A stretch of DNA of 64,000 nt. Source: Sphingomonas sp. Mn802worker. GTDB taxonomy: Bacteria; Pseudomonadota; Alphaproteobacteria; Sphingomonadales; Sphingomonadaceae. Numbering within the stretch: position 1 is the stretch's first letter; each line of letters opens with the position of its first letter. The translations under genes were made by a program, and so were the position numbers. Location: the NCBI RefSeq assembly GCF_000382485.1, contig NZ_AORY01000005.1, positions 124,001-188,000 of the forward strand, written 5' to 3'. Shown piece after piece: positions 9,262-19,400 of the stretch. A model generated the notes under the pieces. That model saw nothing but the letters and a program-made list of their open reading frames with translations. It was not told the origin of the DNA and searched no databases.

Positions 9262-9561
9262 TCAGAATTTCTGCTGGCGTTCGTACAACGACTTGTAATG
9301 CTGGATCCGCGTCACGCGCAGCCCCGGCATACCGGAGCGATCGATCGCGCGCTGCCAGCCGGCGAATTCCTCGACCGTCAGGCCGTAGCGCGCGCAGACG
9401 TCATCGACCGACAACAGCCCGCCGTTCACCGCGGCGACCACCTCGGCCTTGCGCCGCACCACCCAGCGCGTCGTATCGGCCGGCGGCAGCGTGTCCAGCG
9501 TCAGCGGCTCGCCGAGCGGGCCGATGACTTTCGCGGGACGTATCTTCTGATTCTCGATCAT
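9262..9561 (-). CDS. sciP: DUF1153 winged-helix protein, SciP-type CtrA regulator
   Basis: This 99-residue protein has the invariant DUF1153 core: VIGPLGEPLTLDTLPPADT, then RWVVRRKAEVVAAV, LLSVDDVCARYGLTVEEFAGWQRAI and a final LRVTRIQHYK. In Caulobacter SciP binds DNA and CtrA and restrains CtrA-activated promoters in G1 cells. The helix-turn-helix is the SVDDVCARYGLTVEEFAGW segment. I chose the ATG at 9561, with GAGG eight bases upstream. An upstream in-frame start at 9600 would add 13 unconserved residues. It is divergent from mnmA, with 265 bases between the two starts. Confidence 0.9.
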   Translation of the reverse strand: MIENQKIRPAKVIGPLGEPLTLDTLPPADTTRWVVRRKAEVVAAVNGGLLSVDDVCARYGLTVEEFAGWQRAIDRSGMPGLRVTRIQHYKSLYERQQKF

Positions 9562-9826
9562 TCCTAAACCTCGGCTGAGGGATTTGTGCCCCCGTTCCAT
9601 CGTGCGGCCCTTGTAGGCGATGGCCTTGAACGGTGTTTAAAGCGGCGCGGTAAACAGGGTCTTCACAGCTTTGCCCGGTCTTCTGTTGCGATGTTCACAC
9701 GTGGCCACCCCGTACCGTCGTTTGTTACAATCCCGCTTAGGTCCGAGAAGCTGAAGGAGCAGTAAAGCGCGGCGGTACGTGCGCCGACGAGTGGCGGGCG
9801 AACGACGAAATGCCTATAGTAGCGCC
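9562..9826. promoter_or_regulatory. Intergenic region between divergent sciP and mnmA
   Basis: These 265 bases separate the two divergent starts and contain no gene I can support. They must hold the promoters of both genes. The stretch is less GC-rich than its surroundings (TTTAAAG near 9636, GTTTGTTACAATCCCG near 9720). I could not assign a convincing -35/-10 pair or a full CtrA box (TTAA-N7-TTAA). Confidence 0.45.
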
Positions 9827-10927
9827 ATGCACGACCTCGCCGATTTCCAATTGCCGCCGAGCGCGCGCCGGATCGTGGTCGCGATGTCGGGCGGCGTCGA
9901 TAGTTCGGTAGTGGCGGCGCTGGCCGCGCGGACGGGCGTCGAGACGATCGGCGTGACGCTGCAATTGTACGATCACGGCGAGGCGACCAGCCGCGCGGGC
10001 GCGTGCTGCGCCGGGCGCGACATTCGCGACGCGCGCGCGGTGTGCGACCGGCTAGGCATCGCGCATTACGTGTTCGACCACGAGACGAGCTTTCGCGAAC
10101 AGGTGGTCGACCGCTTCGCCGACGAGTATCTGGCGGGGCGGACGCCTATCCCGTGCGTCCAGTGCAACATGGGGCCGAAGTTCACCGACCTGTTCGCGCT
10201 CGCGCGTGACCTGGGCGCCGATGCGCTCGCGACCGGGCATTATGTCCGCCGGGTAGAGGGGACGGATGGCGCGGAGCTGCACCGCGGCGCCGATCCGGCG
10301 CGCGACCAAAGTTACTTCCTGTTTGCAACCACGACCGCGCAACTCGACTTCCTGCGCTTTCCGCTCGGCAATTTGCCCAAGGCGCGGGTGCGCGAGATCG
10401 CGGCCGAACTGGAACTGCTGGTCGCGGCCAAGCCTGACAGCCAGGACATCTGCTTCGTGCCCGACGGCGATTATGCCGGATTGGTGAAGAAGCTGCGGCC
10501 AGAGGCCGCGCAGGGCGGCGAGATCGTCGATCTCGATGGCCGTAAGCTCGGCGAACACCGCGGCATCATCCACTACACCGTGGGGCAGCGCCGCGGGCTC
10601 GAGATCGGCGGCAGTCCCGAGCCGCTCTACGTCGTGCGCGTGGAGCCCGAGGCGCAGCGCGTCGTCGTCGGTCCGCGCCGAGCGCTGGCGGTCAACGCGG
10701 CAAGGCTGGAGGACATGAACGTGCTCGTACCGCTGACGAGCGCGCTGACTGCCAAGGTGCGGTCGATGGCAAAGCCGGTGCCGGCGCGGATGCTGGGCGA
10801 CCGGCTGGTGTTCGACGCGCCCGAATATGGCGTCGCGCCGGGACAGGCGGCGGTGCTGTATGACGGCGACCGCGTGCTGGGCGGCGGCTGGATCGCTGAG
10901 ACGGAAGCGGCGATGGCGGCGGCGTGA
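9827..10927 (+). CDS. mnmA: tRNA-specific 2-thiouridylase
   Basis: This 366-residue enzyme inserts sulfur at C2 of the wobble uridine (U34) in tRNA-Lys, -Glu and -Gln. The ATP-binding PP-loop SGGVDSS is near residue 23. The two catalytic cysteines are in PCVQCN and [15 protein letters not shown] and DQSYFLF, followed by the C-terminal beta-barrel with [10 protein letters not shown], complete the family pattern. I chose the ATG at 9827 because conservation begins there. An in-frame start at 9779 would add 16 residues of intergenic-like sequence. It faces nudC convergently. Confidence 0.95.
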   Translation: MHDLADFQLPPSARRIVVAMSGGVDSSVVAALAARTGVETIGVTLQLYDHGEATSRAGACCAGRDIRDARAVCDRLGIAHYVFDHETSFREQVVDRFADEYLAGRTPIPCVQCNMGPKFTDLFALARDLGADALATGHYVRRVEGTDGAELHRGADPARDQSYFLFATTTAQLDFLRFPLGNLPKARVREIAAELELLVAAKPDSQDICFVPDGDYAGLVKKLRPEAAQGGEIVDLDGRKLGEHRGIIHYTVGQRRGLEIGGSPEPLYVVRVEPEAQRVVVGPRRALAVNAARLEDMNVLVPLTSALTAKVRSMAKPVPARMLGDRLVFDAPEYGVAPGQAAVLYDGDRVLGGGWIAETEAAMAAA

Positions 10928-11052
10928 GCCGTGGCGGGTATCGCCGCAACTCCGCCTATCGCCCGCTTCCTTCGTTTTGCCCGGCTTGAACCTTGTCCGG
11001 TCATCACCCGCATCTCCGGAGCGCAGGCGAACGCTTGCCCGCCTGGTGCGCG

Positions 11053-11937
11053 CTACGCCAGTTCGTGCGCCCAGGCGTGGAGCAATGTGTGCGCGATCGC
11101 ATAAGGCGGCGGCGCGATGAACGCGTCGCCCGTGCCGGCAAGCACCGCCAGCACGTCGCCGCGGCTGATCCATTTCGCGTCCTCAAGCTCGTTGGTGTCG
11201 AGCGTGATCTGGTCGGTCACCGCCTGACCGATGCAGGCGATCATCAGCTGCGACGGGAACGGCCATGGCTGGCTGGCGACGTAGCGAACCGCACCGACCT
11301 CGACCCCGGCCTCCTCGCCGATTTCGCGCCGCACCGCTTCCTCGATGCTCTCGCCCGGTTCCAGAAAACCGGCGAGTGCGGAATAGCGACCGGCGGGGAA
11401 GCTCGGCTGCCGACCGATCAGCGCGCGGCCGTCATGCTCCGCAATCATGATGACGACAGGGTCGGTGCGTGGAAAATGCTCGGCATCGCAATTGGGGCAT
11501 TTGCGGCCCCAGCCGGCGCGGAAGATCGCCGTGGCGGTGCCGCATCTCGCGCAGAAGCCATGCCGCGCATGCCAGTCGAGCAGCGAGCGCGCGGTGGCGA
11601 ACGTCGCTGCCTCACCGGGCCGTAGCCGGTCAAGCGTGTGAAACAGGGTCGGAGAGCGGAACGGCGGCGGCGCACCCTGGCCGGCCAAGATCGCCGCAAA
11701 GCGTGGCCGGCCGTTGTCGAGGCCGAGCAGCACGAACTCGGCATCGTCGGGTGCTTCGGTCAGCATGGTCCAGCCGAGCCGACCGTCGTCGGTGACCTCG
11801 GGCTCCCAATGATGCAGGCTGAGCAGTCGCGCCTGCCAATTGCCCATCGCGGTGGCGAGTGCGGAGTCGTCGTGGCGCATCGCGTCGGCACGGTCGAGCA
11901 GGCCGCCGGTGAAGCCGGGCGTCAGGATCTCACCCAC
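11053..11937 (-). CDS. nudC: NAD(H) pyrophosphatase / RNA decapping Nudix hydrolase
   Basis: This 294-residue protein hydrolyses NADH to NMNH and AMP and, in E. coli, removes NAD caps from RNA. The four-cysteine zinc ribbon is CARCG...CPNC. The Nudix box is GFLEPGESIEEAVRREIGEEAG, followed by the NAD-specific SQPWPFPSQLM signature that separates NudC from other Nudix enzymes. I placed the start at a GTG (11937), two bases after the upstream gene's stop, because the reading frame upstream of it is antisense to the hydrolase. It is likely co-transcribed with mutY and the serine hydrolase. Confidence 0.93.
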   Translation of the reverse strand: MGEILTPGFTGGLLDRADAMRHDDSALATAMGNWQARLLSLHHWEPEVTDDGRLGWTMLTEAPDDAEFVLLGLDNGRPRFAAILAGQGAPPPFRSPTLFHTLDRLRPGEAATFATARSLLDWHARHGFCARCGTATAIFRAGWGRKCPNCDAEHFPRTDPVVIMIAEHDGRALIGRQPSFPAGRYSALAGFLEPGESIEEAVRREIGEEAGVEVGAVRYVASQPWPFPSQLMIACIGQAVTDQITLDTNELEDAKWISRGDVLAVLAGTGDAFIAPPPYAIAHTLLHAWAHELA

Positions 11938-11939
11938 GC

Positions 11940-13349
11940 CTAACGGCGACCCTGCTGTTCGGCACGGCGCTCGGCATCGCGGCGCAGCGTGGCGCCGACC
12001 TGCTTGGCAAGGTCGAGGCTGCCGGGCGGGAAGATGTTGACCATCGCAGTGCCGCGCGTCCGGTCGACCGTGTTGACGAACGCGATCGTGTTGGCAGCGC
12101 CGCTCCACGCATAGGTGCCGCGCGGTGCGCCGCCGGGTACGTCCTCAAGCTGCACGTAGCCGCCCGCGCCGAACCCTGCGCCCGGCTGCGTGCCGGGCGT
12201 GTAGCCGGTGTAGCTGACGCCGGCGGGAAGCAGGTTTGAGGTCGCGAGCCGTACCGTCTCGGGCTTCATCACCTCGACGCCGTCGAGCGTGCCGCCATCC
12301 TGGATCATGTGCAGGAAGCGATCATAATCGCGTGCCGACGACACCAGCCCCGCACCACCATAGGGGAAGCTCGGCGGGTTGAGATAAGGCGAGGTCGCGG
12401 CCGGATCGAACGGCATCAGCCGGCCCGCTGCGGCAACGTAGAGCGTCACGAAGCGCCGCTGCTGCCCGGCGGGCACCTGCCACCCGGTCGAGGTCATGCG
12501 CAGCGGGGTGAGCAGCCGCGTCTGCACGAACCGCTCGAACGACATGCCGCTCGCGCGCTCGATCACCGCGCCCATCACGTCGAGCCCGATCGAATAGCTC
12601 CACTTCGTGCCCGGCTGCGCGATCAGCGGCAGCTGTGCCGCGCGGGTCGCAAATGCCTGGAGGCTGGTCGGGCGCGTGCGTCGCGCCTCGTGCTCCACCT
12701 CGGCATTGACCTGCGCCGGCACGACACCCAACCGCTCGGTTTCCTTGAGCAGCGGGCCTTTGGCGAGGATGTTGTAACTCAGCCCTGCCGAATGCGTCAG
12801 CAACATGCGGATTGTGATCGGCCTGACCGCCGGCACCGTGTCGAGCGAGGTGTCGGGATTGGTCAGCACGCGCATCTTCGCAAACGTCGGGATGTATTTC
12901 GACACCGGATCGTCGAGTCTGATGCGGCCGTCCTGCACCAGCAGCATCGCCGCCATGCCGGTGATCGGCTTGGTCATCGAATACACGCGCCACAGACTGT
13001 CGGGACCAGCGGCGGACGCGTCGGCATCGGTGGCGATCCGCCCGGCGGACAGATAGAGCGTCGGACCATCGCCGTGCCCGAACGCGCCGGCGATCCCGGG
13101 GGCGCGCCCGTCCGCGACGATGCGATCGAATAGCGCCTGTGTGGCTGGCAAAAAGATGCGGCCGAGCGTCTCGCCGGTCGGGATCGGCATGCGCGGACGC
13201 GGCATGGCCGATTGACGAGGTGGAGCCGCTGGTCGCGGGTTCGCCTGCGACGCCGCCTCGCGCGCGACCGTCAGCCCCGCGACGAGCGCAATCGCCGCGC
13301 CACCTGCCGCCATTACGGCGCGTCGTCCGCGCGACCAACGAACCAGCAT
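11940..13349 (-). CDS. Serine hydrolase of the beta-lactamase/class C esterase family
   Basis: This 469-residue exported enzyme has an N-terminal signal segment (AVMAAGGAAIALVAGLTVA). The nucleophile motif S-x-x-K appears as SMTK in WRVYSMTKPITGMAAMLL, and a tyrosine motif as YSIGLDVMG. Near the C-terminus GGYVQLEDVPGG and YAWSGAANTIAFV match the family GxYxW-type end. Such proteins act as esterases or D-amino-acid peptidases; a true beta-lactamase role is less likely. The ATG overlaps the mutY stop (TGATG), so it is coupled to mutY. Confidence 0.88.
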   Translation of the reverse strand: MLVRWSRGRRAVMAAGGAAIALVAGLTVAREAASQANPRPAAPPRQSAMPRPRMPIPTGETLGRIFLPATQALFDRIVADGRAPGIAGAFGHGDGPTLYLSAGRIATDADASAAGPDSLWRVYSMTKPITGMAAMLLVQDGRIRLDDPVSKYIPTFAKMRVLTNPDTSLDTVPAVRPITIRMLLTHSAGLSYNILAKGPLLKETERLGVVPAQVNAEVEHEARRTRPTSLQAFATRAAQLPLIAQPGTKWSYSIGLDVMGAVIERASGMSFERFVQTRLLTPLRMTSTGWQVPAGQQRRFVTLYVAAAGRLMPFDPAATSPYLNPPSFPYGGAGLVSSARDYDRFLHMIQDGGTLDGVEVMKPETVRLATSNLLPAGVSYTGYTPGTQPGAGFGAGGYVQLEDVPGGAPRGTYAWSGAANTIAFVNTVDRTRGTAMVNIFPPGSLDLAKQVGATLRRDAERRAEQQGRR

Positions 13350-14443
13350 CACCCTGCCTCCATCCCCATCGCCGCGCGCGCCGCCTTGGCGAAAACGGTC
13401 GGCAGACCGGCCTCGCCCAGCGTCGCGATCGGCCACCATTCGCCGGTGGCTTCCACTTTGCCATGCGCCTCGCCCGTGACCAGCGCAAGATCGAGCGTGA
13501 AGTGGGTGAAGCCGTGGCTCACCTGTACGTTGAGCGCGCACCAGTCCGCGTCGACAGGCGCGCCCGCGACGCCGGGTTGCGTGTCCTGCCACGGCCCGGT
13601 CGGCAGCGCACGCATGCCGCCGAGCAGGCCGGTGTCGGGGCGGCGGACGAGCAGCACCTCGCGCCCGTTCACGCCATCGCGCGTCAGCCAGAAGATCGTG
13701 CCGTGACGATGCGGACGCTCCGGCTTGGGCTTCTTGATCGGGTATCGTTCGGCCTCTCCGCTTGCCTGCGCGGCGCAGTGGGCGTTGAGTGGGCACAGCA
13801 GGCACTTGGGGCGTCGCACCGTGCAGACCGCTTGACCCAGATCCATCATCGCCTGCGCGAAGTCGCCGGCGCGATGCTCGGGAGTGATGGCATCGGTCGC
13901 GGCGCGGACTGCCGGGCGCGCGGCAGGAAGCGGCGTGGCGATCGCGAACAGCCGCGCGACCACGCGCTCGACATTGGCGTCGACCACCACCGCGCGCGCA
14001 CCGAACGCGATCGCGGCGACCGCGGCAGCGGTATAGGCGCCGAAGCCCGGAAGGCCACGCAACGCCGCCTCGGTCCGCGGCAGTTCGCCGCCATGCTCCG
14101 CGGCGATGACGCGCGCCGCGGCGAGCAGGTTGCGCGCACGGGCGTAATAGCCGAGCCCGGCCCAGGCGGCCATCACGTCCGCCTCATCGGCAGCAGCAAG
14201 ATCGGCAAAGGTCGGCCAGCGTTGCGTCCAGGCGATGAAGCGCGGCCGGACGGTCACGACGGTGGTCTGCTGGAGCATCACCTCCGACAGCCAGACACGA
14301 TATGGTTCGGGCGTCTCACCCGGCTTTGCGCGCCATGGCAGGTCGCGGCGGTGGCGATCGTACCAGTCAAGCAGTGCCGGCGCGATCGCGCTTGGATCGG
14401 CAGGCTCATGCAACGAAGGTGCGATCGAATCCTTGGCGTCCAC
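13349..14443 (-). CDS. mutY: Adenine DNA glycosylase
   Basis: This 364-residue base-excision-repair enzyme removes adenine mispaired with 8-oxoguanine. The catalytic glutamate is in SEVMLQQT. The helix-hairpin-helix is LPGFGAYTAAAVAAIAFG, followed by the catalytic aspartate in VVDANVERV. The 4Fe-4S ligands follow C-x6-C-x2-C-x5-C (CTVRRPKCLLCPLNAHC). The C-terminal Nudix-like domain with FTHFTLDL recognises 8-oxoG. The start is placed at GTG 14443, because longer readings run into the divergent DUF721 gene. The two start codons are then under 30 bases apart. Confidence 0.94.
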   Translation of the reverse strand: MDAKDSIAPSLHEPADPSAIAPALLDWYDRHRRDLPWRAKPGETPEPYRVWLSEVMLQQTTVVTVRPRFIAWTQRWPTFADLAAADEADVMAAWAGLGYYARARNLLAAARVIAAEHGGELPRTEAALRGLPGFGAYTAAAVAAIAFGARAVVVDANVERVVARLFAIATPLPAARPAVRAATDAITPEHRAGDFAQAMMDLGQAVCTVRRPKCLLCPLNAHCAAQASGEAERYPIKKPKPERPHRHGTIFWLTRDGVNGREVLLVRRPDTGLLGGMRALPTGPWQDTQPGVAGAPVDADWCALNVQVSHGFTHFTLDLALVTGEAHGKVEATGEWWPIATLGEAGLPTVFAKAARAAMGMEAG

Positions 14444-14469
14444 AGCCTCGCTATGGCATGGGCGAGCGG

Positions 14470-14982
14470 ATGAGCAAGCGCCCGCGCGCCCCCCTGCCCC
14501 CGCCGGAGCGTCAGAACCGGTCACGTGCCGTGTCCGAACTGCTGCCCGCGATCGGCGGCGCGGCATTCCGGCGCTTCGGCTTCGTGCAGTCGGCGGTGGT
14601 GTCGCGCTGGCCCGAGATCGTCGGCGAGCGGCTGGCGGCGGTCAGTTCGCCCGAATCGATCCGCTTCCCGATGGGCAAGAAGCAGGACGGCACGCTGACG
14701 CTGACCTGCCGCGGCGCGCATGCGGTGATGATGCAGCACGTGCTGCCGGAAATCACCGAGCGGGTGAACCGCTTCTTCGGCTATCAGGCGGTGGCGCGGA
14801 TCACGATCCGCCAGGGCGAGATCACCAAGCGCGCGCCACGCCGCGTGATGCCCGAACTCGCGCCCGCGCCGAGCGAGCTGGGTGCCAGTTTGAAGACGAT
14901 CGTCGACCCCGAGCTGAAGGCGGTGCTGGAGGCGCTCGCCTCCGGCGTCGCCAACCGCCCGAGCCTGCCCCAGATCAAGTGA
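14470..14982 (+). CDS. DUF721 protein, DciA-like helicase loader candidate
   Basis: This 170-residue protein has the DUF721 pattern: LPAIGGAAFRRFGFVQSAVVSRWPEIVGERLAAVSSPESI, then GTLTLTCRGAHAVMMQHVLPEITERVNRFFGY and VARITIRQG. DUF721 includes DciA, the ancestral bacterial loader of the DnaB helicase, which fits neighbours in DNA repair and segregation. Alternative starts exist: ATG 14458 adds four residues. Its C-terminal 30 residues, rich in Pro and Ala, look unstructured. The stop overlaps a possible GTG start of the next gene (GTGA). Confidence 0.82.
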   Translation: MSKRPRAPLPPPERQNRSRAVSELLPAIGGAAFRRFGFVQSAVVSRWPEIVGERLAAVSSPESIRFPMGKKQDGTLTLTCRGAHAVMMQHVLPEITERVNRFFGYQAVARITIRQGEITKRAPRRVMPELAPAPSELGASLKTIVDPELKAVLEALASGVANRPSLPQIK

Positions 14983-14993
14983 AAGCGGCTGCC

Positions 14994-15662
14994 ATGAAGA
15001 CGCTCTTGCCCATCCTTGTCGCGGCGATGCTCGCTGCCTCCACCGCCGGCGCGGCGCCACGATCGTGGACCGCGGTGGCGGCACCGGTCGCGGCCGGCAG
15101 CTACCTGATCGGCAACCCCAAGGCCAAGGTGCGGCTGGTCGAGATCCTGAGCTACACTTGCCCGCATTGCGCCCATTTCGCCGCCGAGTCGGAGCCTAGC
15201 ATCAAGGCGATGGTGCGATCGGGCTCGCTCGCGGTCGAGGTACGCAACCAGCTGCACGACAAGATCGACCTCGCCGCCGCGACGCTGGCGCGGTGCGCTG
15301 GGGCGAAGGCGTTTCCGGCGGTCCATGCGGCCTTTTTCGCGCAACAGAAGGCGTGGATCGAACGCGCGTTAGAGTGGGACGGCGCCAATGCGGCGCGGAT
15401 CGCGAGCTACCCGCAGACCGCGCAGTTGCGCGCGCTGGCGGACGGGGCCGGGCTAACCGCCATCGCGCGCACCGCGGGTGTCTCTCCGGCGGCGATCGAC
15501 GCGTGCTTCGCCAACGAGACCGCGCTCAACGCCGCATTGAAGGTGTCGCAATCGACCGAAGTGGCGGCGGGCACGCCCGCGTTCATCCTGAACGGCAAGT
15601 TGATCCAGACGGTGACCTGGACGCAATTGCAGCCGATGCTGCGCGCCGCCGGTGCCCGTTGA
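14994..15662 (+). CDS. DsbA-family thioredoxin-fold protein 1, secreted
   Basis: This 222-residue exported oxidoreductase has a signal peptide MKTLLPILVAAMLAASTAGA. The active-site pair is CPHC at residues 56-59, in LVEILSYTCPHCAHF. A helical insert follows, and the cis-proline loop is GTPAFILNG. It probably oxidises or isomerises disulfides of exported proteins. It is the second gene of a rightward run and starts 11 bases after the DUF721 stop. A GTG at 14979 overlapping that stop is an alternative start. A related thioredoxin-fold gene follows directly, suggesting a tandem duplication. Confidence 0.9.
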   Translation: MKTLLPILVAAMLAASTAGAAPRSWTAVAAPVAAGSYLIGNPKAKVRLVEILSYTCPHCAHFAAESEPSIKAMVRSGSLAVEVRNQLHDKIDLAAATLARCAGAKAFPAVHAAFFAQQKAWIERALEWDGANAARIASYPQTAQLRALADGAGLTAIARTAGVSPAAIDACFANETALNAALKVSQSTEVAAGTPAFILNGKLIQTVTWTQLQPMLRAAGAR

Positions 15663-15689
15663 GCAAGAAATAAACACATGGAGCTGTCT

Positions 15690-16418
15690 ATGAAGCGTAT
15701 CGCACTTCTCGCCGGCGCGCTGGCGCTGATGACTGGCTGCGGCGGCAGCAACGACGCGCCGAGCGCACCCGCCGGTTCGGTCAAGGCAGCAGCGGCGCCG
15801 ACCGGGCAGGACTGGACGCAGACGGTGTCGCAAACGCCCGAGGGGGGCTTCGTCGCGGGCAATCCGAATGCACCGCTCAAGCTGGTCGAATATGGCTCGC
15901 GGCTGTGTCCGACATGCGGCGCGTTCGCCAACACCGGCATGCGTCCCCTGATGGATAAGTACGTAAAGACCGGAAAGGTCTCCTACGAATTCCGCGAGTT
16001 CCTCGTCCACGGCGCACCCGATTTCCCGCCGGCGTTGCTGGGCCGCTGCGGCGGGACACAGCCGTTCTTCCCGCTGCTGGAGGAGATGTTCGCGGCGCAA
16101 CCGACCGTGCTGCCGAAGATGGAGGATGCGGGCGCATTCCAGCAGGCGCAGCAGGGCAAGAAGCCAGGGCAGATTTTCACTGCATGGGCCGAGAAGCTGG
16201 GCTTCATCGACTTCGTCAAGCAGCGCGGCATCCCCGAGGCGCAGGCACGCGCGTGCCTGACCGACGAGAAGCAGATCGAAGCGCTGACCAAGTACATGGA
16301 TGCAGGCACCGAAAAGGGCGTGCAGGGAACGCCGACGTTCTTCCTGAACGGCAACAAGCTCGACAACGTCGTGACGTGGGACGGAGTCGAGGGCGCGTTG
16401 AAGACCGCGGGCGCCTGA
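15690..16418 (+). CDS. DsbA-family thioredoxin-fold lipoprotein 2
   Basis: This 242-residue paralogue of the preceding gene carries a lipobox (LALMTGC|GGSND), so the mature protein is probably anchored to a membrane on the periplasmic side. The redox pair is CPTC at residues 73-76, in LVEYGSRLCPTCGAF. The cis-Pro loop is GTPTFFLNGNKLDN. I start at ATG 15690, which has GGAG seven bases upstream and begins the signal peptide MKRIALLAG. The in-frame ATG at 15678 is less likely. It is followed by smc after 35 bases. Confidence 0.9.
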   Translation: MKRIALLAGALALMTGCGGSNDAPSAPAGSVKAAAAPTGQDWTQTVSQTPEGGFVAGNPNAPLKLVEYGSRLCPTCGAFANTGMRPLMDKYVKTGKVSYEFREFLVHGAPDFPPALLGRCGGTQPFFPLLEEMFAAQPTVLPKMEDAGAFQQAQQGKKPGQIFTAWAEKLGFIDFVKQRGIPEAQARACLTDEKQIEALTKYMDAGTEKGVQGTPTFFLNGNKLDNVVTWDGVEGALKTAGA

Positions 16419-16453
16419 TGCCTACCTCACGCGCGTAAGGGGAGCGTCCGCGC

Positions 16454-19400
16454 GTGCAGATCAAGCGGCTGCGGTTGACGGGGTTCAAGAGCTTCGTCGA
16501 CCCCGCCGACCTGGTGATCGAGCCCGGGCTGACCGGCGTGGTGGGCCCGAACGGGTGCGGCAAGTCGAACCTGCTCGAAGCGCTGCGCTGGACGATGGGC
16601 GAGAATTCTGCCCGGTCGATGCGCGGTGCCGGCATGGAGGACGTGATCTTCGCCGGCACGGCGACGCGGCCGCCGCGCGATTTCGCCGAGGTGTCGATCC
16701 TGCTGGAGCAGGAGGACGGCGAGGAGAGCGAGGTCGTACGGCGGATCGAGCGCGGCGCGGGCTCGGCCTATCGGATCGACGGGCGCGACGTGCGCGCGAA
16801 GGATGTGCAGCTGCTGTTCGCCGACGCCGCCACCGGCGCGCACAGCCCCGCACTCGTCAGCCAGAACCGGATCGGGGCGGTGATCGCGGCCAAGCCGGCC
16901 GATCGCCGCGCGATGCTGGAAGAGGCCGCGGGGATTGCCGGACTCCACGTCCGCCGCCGTGACGCGGAGGCTCGGCTGCGCGCGACCGAGGCGAACCTTG
17001 AACGGCTCGACGCCGTGATCGCCGAGAGCGACGCGCGGGCGGGCGCGCTCAGGCGGCAGGCGCGGGTTGCGGAACGCTATCGCACGCTCTCCGATGCGAT
17101 CCGCACGGCCGAGGCGCGCGTGATCTTCGCGCGGTGGCGCGACGCGGATCGCGCCGCGGTTGCCGCACGCGGTGAGGCGAGTGACGCACAAGCCGCGGTA
17201 GCGGCGGCGCAAACCGCGTACTACGCGGCGGCGGCGGCGCAGGAAGACGCGATCGCGGCGCTGTCACAGGCGCGCACCGCCGCACTAGCGGCACGCGATG
17301 ACGCGGCGGCGGCGGCGCAGGGGCTTGCGGCATTGCGCGCCGATGCAACCGCCGCCGAGCGGCGTGCCGGCGAACTCGAGCAGGCCGGCGCCCGGATCGC
17401 GACCGATCGCGAGCGCGAGGGTGACCTCGCGAACGAAGCGACGGCGGCACTCGCCACGCTCAGCCGCGACAGCAAGGCGCTGGAGCGCGCCGCTGCGGAG
17501 GCCGAAGCGAGTCTGCCCGGCCTGGAAGCCGCGCTGAGCGCAGCGGAGCGACTGGGACGCGATGCCGAGATCGCACTGGCGCATGCGCTCGCGGCGCAGG
17601 CGAGCGCACAGGCGGAGGCCCGGATTGCGCATGCCGCTCTCACGCAGGCGCGCGCTCGGCTGACCCGCGCCGAGCGGGAGCGTGCGGATGCGGCCACGGC
17701 GTGTAACGCGATTGCGCAAGCGGCCCCGATTGCGCAAGAACGCGAGGCAGCGACCGCTGCGCAGGCGGCGGCGCGTGGAAGTGCGGAGGAGGCGCGGACA
17801 CGCCTGACCGCGGTCGAGGCGGCAGAGCATGCCGCGATCGCCCAGCGCGACGCAGCCGAGCAGGCGCGCGCGTCGACGCGGGCCGAACAGGCGGCGCTGG
17901 AGGCGGAGCAGGGGACGCTGACGCGCGCGCTACGGCGTAACGGTCGCACGCGGTTGCTCGACCACATCACGGTGGTGCCTGGGTATGAGCGCGCGCTGGC
18001 GGCGGCGCTGGGTGACGATCTGGAAGTCGGCCTCGATATCGGCGACGTGGCGCATTGGTCAGATGCGGCCGCGCGCGAAAACGATCCCGCTCCGCTCGCG
18101 GGTGCCAAGCCGCTGGGCTTGCATGTTCAGGCGCCGACGGTGCTGGGGCGGCGGCTGGCGCAGGTGTTCGTGGTGGAGGCGGATGACGGCGCGCCGCTCG
18201 CAGCGGGGCAGCGTGTGGTGACGCGCGCCGGTGTGATGCGGCGCTGGGACGGGCTTATCGTCACCGCCGGCGGCCTCGCCGCGGCCGAGCGGCTTGAGCG
18301 GCAGAACCGGCTGGTGACGATCGAGGCGGCGTTGCCGGCGGCACGTGACGCGGTAAGCGACGCGGCGGCGTCGCTCCGCGCGGTCAGCGACGCAATCGCC
18401 GCAGCGCAAGGCGACGCCAGCGCCGCGCGCGGTGAGATCGCGCGGGCGGAAGCGGCAAACCGCGAGGCGCAGGCGCGCCAAGCACGCGCGGAGACGATGC
18501 TCGAGCGGATCGAGGGGCAGCGAGCCGACGCCGATGCGCGCGAACGCCGCGCCATACGCGACAGTGACGAAGCGGCGGCGGACGTGGTGCGCGCCGAGGC
18601 AGCAAGCGCGGCGCTGCCGGACATGAGTGCCACGGCCGACACGATCGCGGCGTTGCGGCAGGAGGATGCGGCACGACGCCACTCGGTCGATGCCGCGCGG
18701 GGCAATAGGCAGGCCGGCGAGCGGCAGGCGGCGGTGCTGCGTGAGCGACTGGCAGGCATGCTGGGCGACGCGAAGAGCTGGCGCGCGCGCGCGGGCGATG
18801 CTGCGCGGCGGATCGCCGACATGGCGAAGCGCGAGGGCGAGATCGCGCGCGAGCTGGCTGCGATCACGCCGAGGCTGCCCGAACTTGCGCGCGCCGTGAC
18901 GCAGGCGGACGCGGCATCGGATATGCTGCGTGCGGCGGTGACCCGCGCCGCGGCGGACGAACAGGCGTGCGAGCGCATGTTGCGGGAGGCGGAGGGCAAC
19001 GCGCGGCGCGCGGGCGAGACGCTGGCCGCGATGCGCGAGCAGCGCGCAGGGGCAAGCGCGCGCGCCGATCACCACGAGGCGCACCGGATCGATCTCGGCC
19101 GTCGCGCCGGGGAGCGGTTCGAGTGCCCGGCGCCGGTTCTGCCCGAGCGGATCGGCTTCGCGCCCGACCAAGTCGGATCGGCGGACACGGAAACGGCGGC
19201 GTTCGAGCGGATGTTGCGCGAGCGCGAGCGGATCGGCCCGGTCAACCTCGTCGCGGCGCAGGAACTCGCCGAGCTGGAAGCGTCAGGCGCGGGCAACGCC
19301 GCCGAGCGCGCCGAACTGGGTCAGGCGGTCAATCGCCTGCGTGGATCGATCGGCACGCTCAACCGCGAGGGGCGGCAGCGCTTGCTCGCCGCGTTCGAGG

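Noticed and set aside
9630..9660. Possible CtrA box near TTTAAAG...GGTAAAC before sciP
   Set aside because: The half-site spacing and sequence do not fit TTAA-N7-TTAA.
14994..16418. Tandem DsbA-like genes as a possible assembly duplication
   Set aside because: The two proteins differ widely in sequence, signal type (one a lipoprotein) and active site (CPHC versus CPTC).
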